From assembly GCF_023168145.1 (NCBI RefSeq), contig NZ_BQYK01000002.1, positions 461,792 through 525,791 of the forward strand: a stretch of 64,000 nucleotides of DNA, read 5' to 3'. The DNA is from Sporosarcina sp. NCCP-2222. Its GTDB lineage: Bacteria; Bacillota; Bacilli; Bacillales_A; Planococcaceae. The notes below the pieces were generated by a model. The model saw only the letters and a program-made list of their open reading frames with translations. It was not told the DNA's origin and searched no databases. Position numbers and translations under genes: made by a program. Each line of letters begins with the position of its first letter. Position 1 is the stretch's first letter. Of this stretch, positions 34,360-43,600 are shown in pieces.

Positions 34360-35535
34360 CTACGCTTCCATCGTACCTTTTCCACGTCTCCCGAACAACA
34401 AAACAAAGACGAACAAGGAAAAAAGCACAACGGCAGTCAACGTCAAATACATGCCGCTATAGCCTGTGTGAGGGATGACCTGACCTAAGAAATAGGGGCC
34501 AAAACCGAAGCCGCAATCCAAAAAGATATAGAACGTCGAAGTGGCTACACCGATTCGATCCATTTCAATCCCTTTCAAGGCGATAGCTTGGGCACATGAT
34601 TGGAAGTTCCCAAAGCCAAGCCCGATAATCGCGCCTGCCGCAAGCAGCATGAAGCCATTATGTGCTTGGCTCAGCAGCAATAGACCTCCAGCAAACAAGA
34701 TCAATGCAGGATAGACAATAAATTTCGCACCCTTTTCATCCAATAGTTTGCCTGAAAAAGGTCGTGACAGCAAGACAACGAATGCATACACAAGGAAGAA
34801 AAAGCTTGCCGCTTTTACGACATCAATTTCCTTCGCGTAGAACGACAGGAACGAAAGAACACCTGAATAGGATAGTCCAACGAATAAAGTAATAACCGAA
34901 ATAGGCAATGCTCTTTTTTCGATAAACTGGGAATGGCTTTTTTCCTTTACACGAACAGTAGCCGGTGCAGTTTCTTCTTCTCTTACAAAGAAAAACATGA
35001 GCATATTAATAACACTCAACACGAGGCAAAGCCAAAATATCACTTGGAATGGATAGTGCTGGCTCATGAAAATTCCGAGGAATGGACCGATGGCTGTGGA
35101 AAGAACTGTACTCATACTAAAATAACCGATTCCCTCCCCGCGGCGGGTCGGCGGAATAATTTTTGCCACCATCGTTCCAGTCGCTGTGGAGGCAAATCCG
35201 AGTCCGATACCGTGAATGAGACGTGCAGCCAGAAGAAAAGGCAATGTAACCGCGCCAAAATAAAGACCGGTCCCAATTAAAAAAACCACTAATCCGATAA
35301 ATAGCAGTTTCTTGCTGCCGATTTTGGCAATTAAATTACCTGAGCCAATTCTTGCAATCAATGTTCCGATGATAAAAATTCCTGACACGAGACCCGCTGT
35401 ACTCGTAGAAGCTCCAAACTCTTCAACTGCGTAAGGTGCTATAGTCACCATGAGTAAATACATGACAAGCATGATAAAGAAATTGATGATCGAAATAATA
35501 ATAAAATCCTTTGTCCATAAACTTTGTTTTTCCAT
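34360..35535 (-). CDS. MFS transporter (drug efflux-like)
   Basis: 391 residues and 12 membrane segments. The MFS motif A appears as GNLIAKIGSKKLLFIG after helix 2 and the motif C-like sequence SMSTVLSTAIGPFLGIF in helix 5, which marks antiporters of the drug:H+ type. The gene is 15 bases downstream of a MarR-family regulator gene on the same strand, an arrangement common for inducible efflux systems. Substrate unknown. No terminator with a clear T-run follows within the short gap before the sensor kinase gene. Confidence 0.9.
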   Translation of the reverse strand: MEKQSLWTKDFIIISIINFFIMLVMYLLMVTIAPYAVEEFGASTSTAGLVSGIFIIGTLIARIGSGNLIAKIGSKKLLFIGLVVFLIGTGLYFGAVTLPFLLAARLIHGIGLGFASTATGTMVAKIIPPTRRGEGIGYFSMSTVLSTAIGPFLGIFMSQHYPFQVIFWLCLVLSVINMLMFFFVREEETAPATVRVKEKSHSQFIEKRALPISVITLFVGLSYSGVLSFLSFYAKEIDVVKAASFFFLVYAFVVLLSRPFSGKLLDEKGAKFIVYPALILFAGGLLLLSQAHNGFMLLAAGAIIGLGFGNFQSCAQAIALKGIEMDRIGVATSTFYIFLDCGFGFGPYFLGQVIPHTGYSGMYLTLTAVVLFSLFVFVLLFGRRGKGTMEA

Positions 35536-35550
35536 CGACTCACTCTTTCG

Positions 35551-35976
35551 TTAGTTTAGATTTTCTTGGATGTTTTTCAAGACGGCCGTGGCGATTTCTA
35601 TGTTGTCAGCAGGAACGCCCTTTAAAAAACCTTTGTATAACGTATCCAGTTTCCCCATAATCTCATGGCATGCTGAACTGCCGGATTCCGTCAATCGGAT
35701 CCATTTTTCGCGCTTGTCCTGCCCCGGATGTACTTCGATATATGTCAGCTCCTCCAGACGCTGCAGAATTTTGGTGACACTCGGTTTTTCCACCTGCTGC
35801 CTTGTTGCAATTTCTGCCGGTGTCATGTCGCCCTCTTGGAAAAGTAATTTTAGGATGGTCCACTGCGAATTAAATAATCTGTATTCCGCAAGGACGGCAT
35901 TTATTTCATTTAGCATCGGACGATGCACTTTGGCGTATTGCCCGAAAAACTGCAATTCCCTTGTTGTAATGTTCAA
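35551..35976 (-). CDS. MarR family transcriptional regulator
   Basis: 141 residues with a winged helix: recognition region MTPAEIATRQQVEKPSVTKILQRLEEL and the wing EVHPGQDKREKWIRLTESG. The predicted start is TTG 35976 (NITTRELQFFGQYAK) with GAGGGGG only a few bases before it; no ATG is available in frame. It is the first gene of the MarR-MFS unit. Two TTAACTA/TTAGTTA-type palindromes lie in its promoter region, the expected place for autorepression. The inducer is unknown. Confidence 0.88.
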   Translation of the reverse strand: MNITTRELQFFGQYAKVHRPMLNEINAVLAEYRLFNSQWTILKLLFQEGDMTPAEIATRQQVEKPSVTKILQRLEELTYIEVHPGQDKREKWIRLTESGSSACHEIMGKLDTLYKGFLKGVPADNIEIATAVLKNIQENLN

Positions 35977-35997
35977 CGCCCCCTCATAAATAAAATC

Positions 35998-36028
35998 ATT
36001 AGTTAGCCTAATTAACTATACTAGTTAA
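35998..36028. promoter_or_regulatory. Twin palindromes upstream of the MarR gene (operator candidates)
   Basis: TTAACTA-TAC-TAGTTAA at 36012-36028 is a perfect palindrome. The overlapping TTAGTTA-GC-CTAATTAA at 35999-36015 is an imperfect second copy. Both are 20-50 bases upstream of the regulator start. Confidence 0.6.
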
Positions 36029-36130
36029 TCATAATTCAATTTTATTGTCCAGTATTAAATATTTCCTGCAGTAACAGTTAGTTAAGCAATACTCTGATGA
36101 TGAATCCCTATCTATTTCTACTCATAGCTA

Positions 36131-36159
36131 TTGACAAATTTTATTTATCGTATTATTTT
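36131..36159 (+). promoter_or_regulatory. Consensus sigma-A promoter of an orphan transcript
   Basis: TTGACA at 36131-36136, a 17-base spacer and TATTTT at 36154-36159. The expected start of transcription (about 36166) lies just before a MntR-type palindrome. Confidence 0.6.
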
Positions 36160-36171
36160 TAACTTACTAAT

Positions 36172-36189
36172 AGTTTCCTTTGGGAAACT
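36172..36189. promoter_or_regulatory. MntR-type operator (manganese repression box)
   Basis: AGTTTCCTTTGGGAAACT has perfect seven-base arms with a four-base centre. From memory it closely resembles the MntR boxes of Bacillus subtilis mntH and mntA (AGTTTCC...GG.AAA type). It is placed at about +6 of the promoter at 36131. Confidence 0.6.
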
Positions 36190-36211
36190 TATTACATTAC
36201 CTAAAGGAGTG

Positions 36212-36373
36212 ATGATCTTCGACTGTTTACGAAATAAACGATACCGCACGCACAGAAAAGCTTACTACTCTCAATTGTGCTTTTCACAAGTCTCCATAAT
36301 CCGACATATAGTAAAGACAGTCATTACAAATGTGGAGGCCTTAGGTTTTCTTCTCAAAAAAGCTAGGCAGTAA
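36212..36373 (+). CDS. Possible 53-residue small protein under manganese control
   Basis: After the promoter and the MntR-type box comes AAAGGAG and, two bases on, GTG-ATG starting a frame of 53 codons (MIFDCLRNKRYRTHRKAYY...). The spacing from ribosome site to ATG is unusually short, so either the start is different or the ORF is not real. The peptide is basic and has no hydrophobic helix. No family recognised. It may equally be a truncated remnant. The rest of the gap to mntA (36374-36600) shows no gene. Confidence 0.3.
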   Translation: MIFDCLRNKRYRTHRKAYYSQLCFSQVSIIRHIVKTVITNVEALGFLLKKARQ

Positions 36374-36615
36374 TACCGGCTGGCTGACTGCTTCATCTAC
36401 TATTCAACAACCTTTCAAAGTGTTTCCCTGTCAGCGGCTTGATTCCTATATATTGCCCTCGCTTTTCGTTCGTGGTACAAAACTTTCGATCCTATTCCCA
36501 AAATGAGACCGGCCATTCCGTAATGAAATATAAAGAAGAAGAATCTTCGTTCAGTCGTTTTGTTCGTCTTTGAAATTCCGAAAATGAATTTCGGCCTGTA
36601 AATTTTTTTATTGTA

Positions 36616-36635
36616 TTTGTTGCACAAGGGAAACA
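36616..36635. promoter_or_regulatory. MntR-type operator of the mnt operon
   Basis: TTTGTTGCACAAGGGAAACA, read on the opposite strand as TGTTTCCCTTGTGCAACAAA, matches well my recollection of the MntR box of the Bacillus subtilis mntABCD promoter. It ends 30 bases before the lipoprotein start codon. Confidence 0.65.
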
Positions 36636-36665
36636 CTATGACCATTGCTGTTAGGAGGAACGGAA

Positions 36666-37607
36666 ATGAAGAAGAAGTACGGCGTATTATTAAGTGCCCT
36701 ATTCTCAGCGCTGCTTATGTTAGGGGCTTGTGCAGAGAAAAAAACGGATGAAGTTGACACAGAGGGGAAAATCCATATTGTAACGACTATCGCTCAAATC
36801 GCAGAGCCGCTTTCCATTATCGGAGGCGAGCATGTCGCTATAGAAAGCTTGATGGGTCCCGGCGTTGATCCCCATTTGTATAAGGCAACGCAGGGAGATA
36901 TTAAGAAGTTGGAAGACAGCGATATGGTGCTGTACAGTGGCTTGAATTTGGAGGGGAATTTGATCCAGGCATTTGAAAAAATCGGCCAAAAGAAGCCCGT
37001 TCTTGCCATTTCCGAAGCTATTCCCAAAGAAAAGTTGTTGCATGATGAAAATGGAGCCATTGATCCACACGTCTGGTTCGATATTGAACTATGGAAGATT
37101 TCATTGGAATCCGCGACGGAGGAGCTGAAGAAATTTGCACCAGATCATGCTGACGAATTTGAAGCCAACAAAGAGAAGTATTTTATAGAGCTGAATGACT
37201 TGCTTGATGAATCCAAAGGAAAAATCGCCGAAATCCCGCAAGAAAAACGGGTACTTGTGACTGCTCATGACGCATTCGGCTATTTCGGCAGAGCATATGA
37301 TTTGGACGTTGTCGGCCTGCAAGGGTTAAGCACAGAAGATGAAATCGGCATTTCCGACATTGATGATACGATTGCCATCCTGCTCGATTATAAAATCCCT
37401 GCGGTTTTTGTGGAAAGCAGCATTAACCAAAACTCCATTAAAGCCGTAGTTGAAGGGGCTGGCAAAAAAGGGCTGGATGTCAAATTAGGGGGGGAAATAT
37501 ATTCTGACGCGATGGGTGATGCGGGTACGCCAGAAGGCACGTATATCGGAATGTATCGACATAACATTACGACCATTCATAAGGCACTATTAGGGGAGGG
37601 AAATTGA
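36666..37607 (+). CDS. mntA: Manganese/zinc-type ABC transporter substrate-binding lipoprotein
   Basis: 313 residues. This is a cluster A-I metal-binding lipoprotein: signal peptide with lipobox LGAC (Cys 22), and metal ligand positions at His in VDPHLYK, His in IDPHVWFD, an acidic ligand in the STEDEIGISD region and Asp in GGEIYSDAMG. Absence of a long His-rich loop favours Mn2+ over Zn2+. ATG 36666 is preceded by AGGAGG seven bases upstream. First gene of an operon ordered lipoprotein, ATPase, permease, permease, as in Bacillus subtilis mntABCD, behind a MntR-type box. Confidence 0.9.
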   Translation: MKKKYGVLLSALFSALLMLGACAEKKTDEVDTEGKIHIVTTIAQIAEPLSIIGGEHVAIESLMGPGVDPHLYKATQGDIKKLEDSDMVLYSGLNLEGNLIQAFEKIGQKKPVLAISEAIPKEKLLHDENGAIDPHVWFDIELWKISLESATEELKKFAPDHADEFEANKEKYFIELNDLLDESKGKIAEIPQEKRVLVTAHDAFGYFGRAYDLDVVGLQGLSTEDEIGISDIDDTIAILLDYKIPAVFVESSINQNSIKAVVEGAGKKGLDVKLGGEIYSDAMGDAGTPEGTYIGMYRHNITTIHKALLGEGN

Positions 37608-38335
37608 TGTCAGTCCTGAAAGTGGAAGATTTATCTGCTTCCTACCGAAAAAACAAAGTGTTATCTGATGTGAATTTTAATGTGAAACCTGGATCTCTGA
37701 CCGGTATCATCGGTCCGAACGGTGCGGGCAAATCAACCTTGCTGAAAGTGATGCTGGAATTGCATCCTTCGCTATCGGGCAAAGTTTCGTTTTTTGATTC
37801 AACATTGGCAAAGACCAAAAGGCGAGTCGGTTATGTACCGCAACGGGGTTCCGTCGACTGGGATTTCCCAACGAATGCCCTTGATGTTGTGTTAATGGGA
37901 CTGTATGGGAAAATCGGCTGGTTCAAGTGGCCGTCTAAACAAGATAAGGAATTGGCATTGGAAGCCCTGGCTCAAATGGGTATGGCCGACTATGCCGACC
38001 GCCAGATCAGCCAATTGTCGGGCGGGCAGCAACAGCGTGTCTTTCTAGCACGGGCTCTTGTTCAGGATGCCGATCTCTATTTCATGGATGAACCGTTGGT
38101 CGGTGTGGACGCAGCGACGGAAACGGCCATCATGACGACGTTAAAACGCTTGAAATCTGCGGGCAAAACAGTCATGGTCGTCCATCATGATTTATTGACA
38201 GTGGAGGATTATTTCGATCATGTCATGCTGCTCAATCGGACGATCGTAGAATATGGGAAAACCGATGAAGTCTTCACGAAAGATAATGTCCAAAAGACAT
38301 ACGGTGGCTCCCTGCGCTGGATGAAGGAGGCGTAA
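37607..38335 (+). CDS. mntB: Manganese-type ABC transporter ATP-binding protein
   Basis: 242 residues. Walker A GPNGAGKSTLLKV, Q-loop YVPQRGSVDWDFP, signature QLSGGQQQRVFLARAL, Walker B LYFMDEPLVGVD and switch histidine VVHHDL. The SVDWDFP Q-loop sequence is typical of metal (Mn/Zn/Fe) importers of the ZnuC/MntB group. The ATG overlaps the lipoprotein stop by one base (TGATG), with GGGGAGGG before it. Cytoplasmic motor for the two permease proteins encoded directly downstream. Confidence 0.94.
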   Translation: MSVLKVEDLSASYRKNKVLSDVNFNVKPGSLTGIIGPNGAGKSTLLKVMLELHPSLSGKVSFFDSTLAKTKRRVGYVPQRGSVDWDFPTNALDVVLMGLYGKIGWFKWPSKQDKELALEALAQMGMADYADRQISQLSGGQQQRVFLARALVQDADLYFMDEPLVGVDAATETAIMTTLKRLKSAGKTVMVVHHDLLTVEDYFDHVMLLNRTIVEYGKTDEVFTKDNVQKTYGGSLRWMKEA

Positions 38336-38337
38336 TA

Positions 38338-39264
38338 ATGCTGGACATATTTTTATCTCCCAACGCCCAATGGGTTCTTTTCAGCACGTTGATTCTTGGA
38401 ACGGCAGCCGGCATGGTCGGGTGTCTGTCCTATTGGAAAAGGCAGAGCCTTATGAGCGACGCCTTATCCCACGCGGCTCTCCCTGGAGTTGTGATCGCTT
38501 TTTCCATACTCGGGTATAAAAATCTGCCATTCATGATTTTCGGCGCAGCCGTCAGTGCATTTATCGGTGCTTGGCTTATCCAGTTGATCCGTTCCTCCAG
38601 CCGGGTGAAGGAAGATGCCGCTATGGGGCTTATCCTATCCGTCTTTTTCGGACTCGGCATCATGTTGCTGACAGTTGTCAGCCGAAAAGGCGGTGGAAAT
38701 CAGGCAGGACTGGATAGCTTCATCTTCGGTCAAGCGGCTTCGATGGTACGGACGGATGTTTATACGATGATGGCGGTCGCCATCGTTATCATTGCAGTTG
38801 TCATTATCGGGTTCAAGGAATGGAAGCTGTTCCTGTTTGATCCGGATTTCGCAAAAGGACTGGGCTTGTCGAGCCGCCTCATGGATGGCCTTTATTTAGC
38901 GATGCTGGTGCTCGTGATCGTAATCGGCATCCAGGCAGTCGGCGTAATCTTAATGGCTGCCTTGCTCATTATTCCACCGGTCAGTGCCCATTATTGGACT
39001 ATGTCCTTCAAACGGATGCTCGTGCTTTCCGCAATTTTTGGCGGTGGCTCCGGCTTGCTCGGCACATTGATCAGCACAATGGGGAAAGGATGGCCGACCG
39101 GTCCTTTCATCGTCATTGCCTCCGCTTCCATCTTCCTCGTATCGGTACTAGCAGGCACGCAGCGCGGTCTTTTGGTCCGGGCTCTTCAATTGCAATTGCA
39201 GCGGAAGCAACATCGTTTGGAAAGTCGGCCCATCCCTCGCCAGCCCGTCAAGGAGGGTAAATAA
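38338..39264 (+). CDS. mntC: Manganese-type ABC transporter permease
   Basis: 308 residues with eight to nine membrane segments, ABC-3 family. Conserved blocks: WKRQSLMSDALSHAALPGV (ATPase contact and entrance) and VGVILMAALLIIPPVSAHYW. It begins two bases after the ATPase stop. The pair of permeases in this operon matches the mntC-mntD arrangement and suggests a heterodimeric channel. The C-terminal tail is long, basic and Gln-rich (LQLQLQRKQHRLESRPIPR), a cytoplasmic extension not needed for the fold. Confidence 0.92.
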   Translation: MLDIFLSPNAQWVLFSTLILGTAAGMVGCLSYWKRQSLMSDALSHAALPGVVIAFSILGYKNLPFMIFGAAVSAFIGAWLIQLIRSSSRVKEDAAMGLILSVFFGLGIMLLTVVSRKGGGNQAGLDSFIFGQAASMVRTDVYTMMAVAIVIIAVVIIGFKEWKLFLFDPDFAKGLGLSSRLMDGLYLAMLVLVIVIGIQAVGVILMAALLIIPPVSAHYWTMSFKRMLVLSAIFGGGSGLLGTLISTMGKGWPTGPFIVIASASIFLVSVLAGTQRGLLVRALQLQLQRKQHRLESRPIPRQPVKEGK

Positions 39265-39266
39265 CA

Positions 39267-40145
39267 ATGAGCTATGAAGGATGGATTTTACTTACCGCAG
39301 CCTTAGTCGGCATTTCGTGCGGAGTTATGGGAGTCTTTCTCATCTTGCGCCGGATGGCGATGATGGCGGACGCTATCAGCCATACCGTCCTGCTTGGTAT
39401 TGTCACCGCCTATTTGATCACCCGTGAGCTGAGTGGATGGCATATGCTTGTTGGGGCTATCATCGCAGGGCTGCTGACTGCCGTTTTCGTTCAGTGGCTT
39501 CACTCACTCGGCGTGCAGCAAGATGCATCCATCGGCGTTGTCTTTACGACCTTATTTGCAATAGGCGTCATTATGATAGCCACGAAAACAGGAAACGTCC
39601 ATTTGGATGTCCAGCATGCTTTGATGGGCGAAATCACCTTTGTCCCTTGGCAGACAATGGAGATCCCACTGCTTGGCGAAGTGCCGCAGGCGACTTTCAT
39701 ACTAAGCATTGTCCTTGCGATTGTATTGGTGATGATTTTGGCATTTTATAAGGAATGGAAGATTACGACGTTCGATGCAGCGCTTGCGGCTAGTCTCGGT
39801 ATTCCGGTCATGCTCATGCATTACGTCTTCATGACTCTTGTCTCGATTACAACAGTAGCCTCCTTTGATGCAGTCGGTGCCATTATGGTCGTCGCTATGC
39901 TAATCACGCCAGCTGCCGCCGCTTATCTCTGGACCGATAAACTGTCAATCATGCTCGTTCTCAGCGCCGTCTTCGGCGTCCTTTCCGCAATCGGCGGATA
40001 TTACATCGCTTCATGGATCGACACATCCATTTCCGGATCCATGGCGTTCGCGACCGGCATCCTATTCCTAATCAGCTTTATCGGCTCGCCGCGTCACGGA
40101 TTCATTTCCCGCTATATCCGTCCTGTCACACTGGCGAAGGAATAA
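39267..40145 (+). CDS. mntD: Manganese-type ABC transporter permease
   Basis: 292 residues, ABC-3 family permease with about eight membrane segments. Conserved blocks: LRRMAMMADAISHTVLLGI and VGAIMVVAMLITPAAAAYLW, parallel to the partner permease. It begins two bases after that gene and ends in a strong terminator, closing the operon. Mn2+ specificity is inferred from operon order and the MntR-type box; Zn2+ or Fe2+ cannot be excluded from sequence. Confidence 0.92.
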   Translation: MSYEGWILLTAALVGISCGVMGVFLILRRMAMMADAISHTVLLGIVTAYLITRELSGWHMLVGAIIAGLLTAVFVQWLHSLGVQQDASIGVVFTTLFAIGVIMIATKTGNVHLDVQHALMGEITFVPWQTMEIPLLGEVPQATFILSIVLAIVLVMILAFYKEWKITTFDAALAASLGIPVMLMHYVFMTLVSITTVASFDAVGAIMVVAMLITPAAAAYLWTDKLSIMLVLSAVFGVLSAIGGYYIASWIDTSISGSMAFATGILFLISFIGSPRHGFISRYIRPVTLAKE

Positions 40146-40147
40146 AA

Positions 40148-40187
40148 AAAGATGAAGGGGATTTGTTCGAATCCCTTTCATCTTTTT
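40148..40187 (+). terminator. Terminator of the mnt operon
   Basis: AAAGATGAA-GGGATT and AATCCC-TTCATCTTTTT form a long stem with a six-base loop, right after the last stop codon. Confidence 0.92.
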
Positions 40188-40197
40188 GTAGTAACGC

Positions 40198-40644
40198 TCA
40201 TTGGCAGGCCGTGCCATCCGTTGCGCATAGTTCCTTATACGCGAACGCTTTCAAAGCAAGCAGCTCCTCTTCGGACAGGCGGCTTTGCAACTTGTTCATC
40301 AATTGCTGCTGTTCTGCCGCTGTCATCCCGTTTCTTGCCTGGCTTTGCAGTTCATTGAGCTCAGACACATTGAACTTCTTCAAGAGAGCCCTTGTCGCCT
40401 CCTCCTTCGTTTGGAAAGGCAACTTCGACGGATCCGCATTTTTTCCTTCCTCAATGAACGCCCGCAGCTCCGGATCGTTCTTCACTTCCTGTCTGATGAC
40501 ATCCATCTGGCCACTTGATTCCAGTTCCGTCGTCACCTTGTCCATCACCTGGTCGGCAATAAGGTTAGTTCCAATAAAATACACACCAATGGCGAGAAGG
40601 CCCAAGACGATGACAGTGGTAATGAGAGCTTTTAGAAATCTCAT
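40198..40644 (-). CDS. Membrane-anchored protein of unknown function
   Basis: 148 residues. One N-terminal membrane helix (residues 5-27: LITTVIVLGLLAIGVYFI) is followed by a charged helical region without known motifs. It has two Cys near the C-terminus (ELCATDGTACQ), which could form a disulfide if the domain is outside. The frame and the ribosome site (AAAGGAGAACGGAT before ATG) are convincing. The gene is 24 bases downstream of the SNF2 helicase gene and probably cotranscribed with it, though a functional link is not obvious. No family recognised. Confidence 0.75.
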   Translation of the reverse strand: MRFLKALITTVIVLGLLAIGVYFIGTNLIADQVMDKVTTELESSGQMDVIRQEVKNDPELRAFIEEGKNADPSKLPFQTKEEATRALLKKFNVSELNELQSQARNGMTAAEQQQLMNKLQSRLSEEELLALKAFAYKELCATDGTACQ

Positions 40645-40668
40645 ATCCGTTCTCCTTTACTGCTTCAT

Positions 40669-43600
40669 TCACGTTAACAATTCCACAATGTCTTCCTCAG
40701 TCAAGGACATTACCGAATTTCCTTGCGAATCAATGATTTCTTCAATTAAGTTCCGTTTCTTCTCCTGCAGTTCATTCATCTTGTCCTCAATCGTGCCACG
40801 GGCAACGAGTTTGATCACTTGTACCACCTGTTCTTGGCCAATCCGGTGGGCCCGGTCTGCCGCTTGTTCTTCCACCGCCGGATTCCACCATAAATCATAC
40901 AAAATGACGGTATCAGCCCCGGTCAGATTGAGGCCTGTTCCGCCTGCTTTCAATGAAATCAAAAACAAATCACGCTCTCCAGCATTGAATCGCTGGCATA
41001 GCTCGAGCCGTTCTTCAGCAGGCGTCTGGCCATCGAGGTAGAAAAAGGGCACCCCTTGAAAAGCCAAATCCCTGCCGATCAAATCGAGCATTTTGGTGAA
41101 CTGAGAGAAGATGAGAACCCGTCTTCCAGCCAGTTGAGATTCCTGGATGATCCGCTTTAGCTGTTCGAATTTTGCCGAGCTCCCTTTATAGCCGTCGACG
41201 AATAAAGCGGGATGGCAGCAAATTTGTCGCAGCCTCGTCAAACCGGCAAGAATCCTAATTTTATTCTTCCGGAGTGTGTCCTTATCGAGATGCTTTAGCG
41301 TATCATGCCGCAATTTTGCCAAGTAGGCCGCATAGAGCTTCTTCTGCTCTGGCAGCAGTTCCGCAGAATCAATCGTTTCTATTTTCTCCGGCAGCTCTTG
41401 CACAACATCTCGTTTCATCCGACGAAGAAGGAACGGACGAATCCGACGGGCGACATCTTTTCGCTGCAGCTCACTGAACTCACGCAATCCCCCGAATAAT
41501 TCGGGCAAGATGACATGGAAAATGGACCATAGTTCTTCCAGCGCATTTTCCACGGGCGTTCCAGTCAACGCAAAACGATGCGTTGCCCGTATTCGTTTCA
41601 CTGACCTCGCCGTCATCGTAATCGGATTTTTGATTGCCTGCGCTTCATCCAGAAAGATCGCATGGAACGTCAACTTTTCAATCCACTGGATATCCCTTCG
41701 CACCAGGGGATAGGAAGTGATGATGACATCTGCCTCTTCGTCCAGCTGCCATAACTTCATCCGCTTTTTGCGGTCACCGTCCACGATGACAGCTTTCAAG
41801 GCAGGTGCGAACTTCTCCACTTCTTGCTTCCAATTATAGGTGAGAGAAGAAGGGCACACTATGAGGACAGGCTGTTTCCTGCGGCGGATTGCAGCTTGCT
41901 CAGATAGGATGAAAGCAATGCTTTGCACCGTCTTGCCTAGCCCCATGTCATCTGCTAAAATGCCGCCTGCTCCGAAAGCAGCTAATGTTTTCATCCAGCG
42001 ATAGCCTTGCTTTTGGTACGGCCGTAAAACGGAATCCAGTAATTCAGGAACAACAATGCTTTCTTCCGGATTTTTCAGCTTGTCGAGGAATGCCCTAGCG
42101 GATTCCTCAACTGAAAATGCCTCCGCCTCTTCTCCGGAATGCAGCAACCGGATGCCACGGACAAAAGGAACCGTCAGCCCTTTCTCCAAGTCTTCCAGGC
42201 TTTCCGGGAGTTCATTCATCATCTGCTGCAATCGCTCAAATTCTTTGGTTTCCAATGAAAGAAGCGTACCGTCCCGCAACCGGTAGTATTTTCGCTTCTC
42301 TTCAAGAGCCGCCAACAAAGAACGGATATCCCGGTCTGCAATGCCATCCATCTCAAATTTGAATTCCAGCCAATTGGTCCGGTCCTCAAAGGCTTTCACA
42401 CGGATCCGCGGCTGCGGGTGCCCTTTGAAAATCCGGTTTCGGATCGCGGTTGTTGCATAGACACGAACATGTTGTTGGAGCTTCGGCAGGATATGATAAA
42501 GAAAGGCATACTCCAATTCTTCATTATGCAGGAAATAGCCTTCGTCTGTTTCTGCAAACTGGCTTTCTTCCATGTGCCGTAAAATGACCTCTTCCTTTTC
42601 AATGTCCCGCAGGACTGTCGCCTTTTTCGGCAGCTCTCGATCCGCAACAGGATTAATGACAATGTGGCCATACTGAAACTCCAAACCGGCCAATAGGCGG
42701 TTATTTAACCGGTCGATGTACAGCTTCGCCACTAATGGGGATTGGACCAACCGGCTCGTAATCGACGCATCAATCTCAACATGGCCAATGCTTCGAAGAC
42801 CCGGAACGACTTTCTCTAGGAAGAACCCGACTTGTTCATCCGGAATGGCTATATGCCTCGCTTGCGCGGTCTTCAGCATCCGTTCCAAATCTGCAAGCCG
42901 TTTGCAATCTTCGGGCGCAAGCCGAAAAATATTTCCTCTTTGTACGACTGTTCGGTATGCTTCCAAAATGACCACTTCATCCATACCGTCTATTTTCAGC
43001 AAATGGGCATTGGTTTTTGATTGTCCGAAATGAAAACGAATCGGCAACGTGCCTTCCTTACGCTGAAATGGGTACCTATCTTCTGCCGTCTCTACGTGAA
43101 CCTCGGTCTTATCCAGCAACGGCAGTAATGCATCCCATGCATAAGGAGGAAGAACCAGCAAGGAATCAGGGATCGTGATGTCCTCATGTTGATCTATTTG
43201 AATCGCAATAAGCTGTTGCAATACGGCATCCGTTTCTGCCAGGAAGCAGTGGATATGCGGATCGTACAACTCACTCGGCAGGCCTCTGTCCAGTTGACGG
43301 AGAAAACGCCCAATGGGTTCCACCTTATGATCACCAAACCAGATTTCCACACCGAGAAGCGGCCCTTGGCTTGTCACGTTCGGTTTAAGGATAAATTGCA
43401 ATGACTTTACCTGGCGTCTTTCAAAATGCCGTTGATGTTTACTAGGCGGGGCGGCAGGTTCTTTAAAAAGAGTGATCAATTCATCCGCCAGTTTTGCGCC
43501 ATTCCCTTCCTGTTGCGCAATGGCAAGCAGGACGGCAGCGACATGCTGGCATTCGTATTTGTACGAAGTACCAAGCGAAGGACAGCTACATGACGTTTTC

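Noticed and set aside
36415-36645. 76-codon minus-strand ORF before mntA
   Set aside because: It would cover the mnt promoter and MntR-type box, lacks a ribosome site and has a low-complexity Phe run.
38994-39260. 88-codon plus-strand ORF in another frame of the first mnt permease
   Set aside because: Overlaps a well-supported coding frame and has no initiation signals.
40013-41041. 342-codon plus-strand ORF
   Set aside because: It lies opposite the last part of the mnt permease, the small membrane protein and the SNF2 helicase; composition (Ser/Cys/Phe-rich) is that of an antisense shadow.
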